A model generated the notes under the pieces. It had not been told where the DNA came from, ran no database searches, and saw only the letters and a program-made list of their open reading frames with translations. 7,100 nt of DNA from JBOGFI01 sp050743365 (lineage in GTDB: Bacteria > Actinomycetota > Acidimicrobiia > IMCC26256 > JACDBD01), in the NCBI GenBank assembly GCA_050743365.1, contig JBOGFI010000173.1, positions 1 through 7,100 of the forward strand, given 5' to 3'. The position numbers were made by a program, and so were the translations under genes. Below are positions 6,129-7,100 of the stretch, in pieces. Position 1 is the stretch's first letter. Each line of letters opens with the position of its first letter.

Positions 6129-6309
6129 CTGATCAGCTCCTGCTGCCCTTCGACATCGGGCGAGAGGCCTTCCGTCCCCGCACCGGTGACAGCTCTGCTT
6201 TCGTGGGCAGAGTTTCGGGTCCGTACGCCAGCAGGGCGGCTCCCTGTGCGCCGGGGGGCTCCGACAGACCGCCAGCTGACCCCGCGAGATCAACCGGTAG
6301 CCTGTTGTC
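6129..6309 (+). promoter_or_regulatory. Gene-free leader with hairpins before the TA pair
   Basis: No supported gene is seen here. CTCTGC (6193-6198) pairs exactly with GCAGAG (6207-6212) around eight bases and is followed by TTT, like a weak terminator. CAGGG (6232-6236) pairs with CCCTG (6242-6246). A promoter for the downstream pair lies at the right end. Confidence 0.35.
6276..6303 (+). promoter_or_regulatory. Candidate leaderless promoter of the TA pair
   Basis: CTGACC (6276-6281) as a -35 box and TAGCCT (6298-6303, fitting TAnnnT) as a -10 box are 16 bases apart. Transcription would start near 6310, at the A of the ATG. No ribosome binding site precedes that ATG, which fits a leaderless mRNA as is common in actinobacteria. 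Confidence 0.5.
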
Positions 6310-6534
6310 ATGGCGAACCGATTGACGATCAGCCCCGAGCTGGCGACGGTCGTCGCGCGCGCCCGGGCGGCCGCCGAGGAGGCGGGTGAGCTGCGCTCAA
6401 CTCCAGCCGGCTCCCCCGCCTCGCCGCTCTCACCCGAAGCCCGGGGCGCGCTCGCTGACTGGCGAGCAAGCGGTGACTATGACCGCGCCGTCGCCGAGAT
6501 CATCGCCGACGACCCGGATCTCGCCACCCAGTAG
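6310..6534 (+). CDS. Putative antitoxin, VapB-like position
   Basis: This 74-residue acidic protein lies nine bases upstream of a PIN-domain frame on the same strand, the standard antitoxin-before-toxin layout of VapBC-type modules. The N-terminal part (MANRLTISPELATVVARARAAAEEAG) is helical and could bind DNA. A Ser/Pro-rich linker follows (about 30-42), then a C-terminal segment (LADWRASGDYDRAVAEIIADDPDLA) of the acidic kind that wraps toxins. The ATG start has a -10-like TAGCCT seven bases upstream and no ribosome binding site, so translation is probably leaderless. The frame is complete, unlike the toxin. I do not recognise a specific named family; the role comes from size, composition and neighbour. 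Confidence 0.7.
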   Translation: MANRLTISPELATVVARARAAAEEAGELRSTPAGSPASPLSPEARGALADWRASGDYDRAVAEIIADDPDLATQ

Positions 6535-6543
6535 CACCAGTCG

Positions 6544-7010
6544 ATGGCACTCGTCATCGACGACCATCTCCTGATCGACGTCCTCGCCGACACCCACAGT
6601 GACTGGCTCCGCGGCGAGATGGAGCACTCCGCCATCTACACCACCGCTGCCTGGTACTACCGGGTCGCCCGCGCGGCCCACCGAGGGTCGGGAAACGGCG
6701 CGCTCTCTGGTCGCCTCGGCCAGCTCGATCCGGCCCAACGAGACGAGATTCTGATCCGGATCGACCAACTCCCCCAATGGTCGGGCTCATCGGGCCGAGA
6801 CTGCTCATCCCGGTGATGGCATCGCTCGAGACTCGTCGCCGACCCAATGTGCTCACCGCAGAGGCGCTTGCGCTCGCCCTTCTCATCGACGGCACCATCG
6901 CCGTCACCGTCGACGCGCCGTTGCTGCGCGAGGGCGCCCGCGACCTCGGAATCACGTACCGCGTCACGCCCCAACTGAGCATCCCCCGCTCTTCCGGATA
7001 CCTGCACTGA
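6544..7010 (+). pseudogene. PIN-domain (VapC-like) toxin, frameshifted
   Basis: Two overlapping frames join into one protein of about 155 residues. The first, from ATG 6544, gives the PIN start MALVIDDHLLIDVLA with acidic D6/D7 and runs to about QLP. The second carries VGLIGPRLLIPVMASLE, then LTAEALALALLIDGTIAVTVDAPLLREGARDLGI, which fits the later PIN motifs (an acidic residue before the helix, then T-V-D followed by L and A). The switch lies at CTCCCCCAATGG (6769-6780). Adding one C to the run of five would restore a single frame reading DQLPPMVGLIGPR. The likely event is a one-base deletion, but a sequencing error is equally possible. Without correction the first frame ends at 6816 after 90 residues and lacks the second half of the domain. 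PIN toxins act as RNases. An ATG at 6777 could start the second part alone, but I see no ribosome binding site for it. Confidence 0.72.
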
Positions 7011-7100
7011 GGTGGTAGTGACCATCTCGGAGAGGAGTCTGGATGCCGGCGCCGAAGCCACCGGAGTTCCGTCAACGGGCGGTAGAGCTGGCGCGTGAGC
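7008..7100 (+). mobile_element. Left end of an IS3-family insertion sequence, partial
   Basis: A sequence starting TGAGGTGGTAGTGACC at 7008 looks like an IS3-type terminus, which typically begins TGA. It lies 35 bases before an OrfA-like start codon, about the usual distance. The right end is outside the window, so neither the inverted repeat nor a target duplication can be checked, and the exact boundary is provisional. Confidence 0.5.
7043..7100 (+). CDS. IS3-family transposase OrfA, N-terminal fragment
   Basis: The first 19 residues, MPAPKPPEFRQRAVELARE, match the start of the helix-turn-helix OrfA proteins of IS3-family elements (pattern PPEFR.RAVEL.R). GGAGAGGAG at 7029-7037 is a clear ribosome binding site five bases before ATG 7043. 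The window ends within the gene, so its completeness, the OrfA/OrfB frameshift and the DDE core cannot be seen. Confidence 0.7.
   Translation, partial: MPAPKPPEFRQRAVELARE

Noticed and set aside
6059..6325. Possible 88-residue protein over the repeat and leader region
   Set aside because: It covers the tandem repeats and the candidate promoter, has no ribosome binding site and no family resemblance, and overlaps the antitoxin start.
6769..6780. Programmed -1 frameshifting in the PIN gene
   Set aside because: The direction is right, but C-CCC-CAA is not a good slippery heptamer and no clear downstream stem was seen. A one-base deletion explains it more simply.

Overview
The window is high-GC DNA that reads as the accessory region of an actinobacterium. 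The support is the GTG starts, the codon use, an apparently leaderless promoter and the gene families present; the genus cannot be told from the sequence. It appears to be one end of an integrative and conjugative (or mobilisable) element, later hit by at least one insertion sequence and probably two.

Left part (1-3860): a complete MobF/TrwC-type relaxase-helicase is followed 79 bases later, on the same strand, by a complete tyrosine recombinase with all its catalytic residues. These supply the transfer-initiation and integration/excision functions. No excisionase gene is visible between them.

Middle part (3861-6130): this looks like the attachment region of the element. At 5956-5999 (minus strand) lies the 3' half of a tRNA-Val with anticodon CAC, cut off inside the anticodon stem, which is the usual form of a tyrosine-integrase att core. 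Short direct repeats and a GTCACGG motif lie on both sides and are candidate arm-type or accessory-protein sites. An IS481-family element of 1701 bp (4156-5856) with a 483-residue transposase has inserted between the integrase gene and the att core. It has 51-bp imperfect inverted repeats and a perfect 15-bp target duplication. Each end carries tandem copies of a 17-bp motif 25 bp apart, two on the left and three or four on the right.

Right part (6131-7100): about 180 bases without a gene lead into a toxin-antitoxin-like pair, a 74-residue antitoxin candidate and a PIN-domain (VapC-like) toxin candidate. The toxin frame is broken by what looks like the loss of one C in a run of Cs. Its stop codon coincides with the apparent left end of an IS3-family element, whose OrfA start is cut by the window edge.

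The tRNA fragment has no 5' half on either side, and element-like sequence lies on both flanks. This is the arrangement of an attP or of a tandem or rearranged insertion, not of a simple intact attL. I see no wholly new system. The most unusual points are the IS end architecture, the att region with its repeats, and the frameshifted toxin beside an intact antitoxin.
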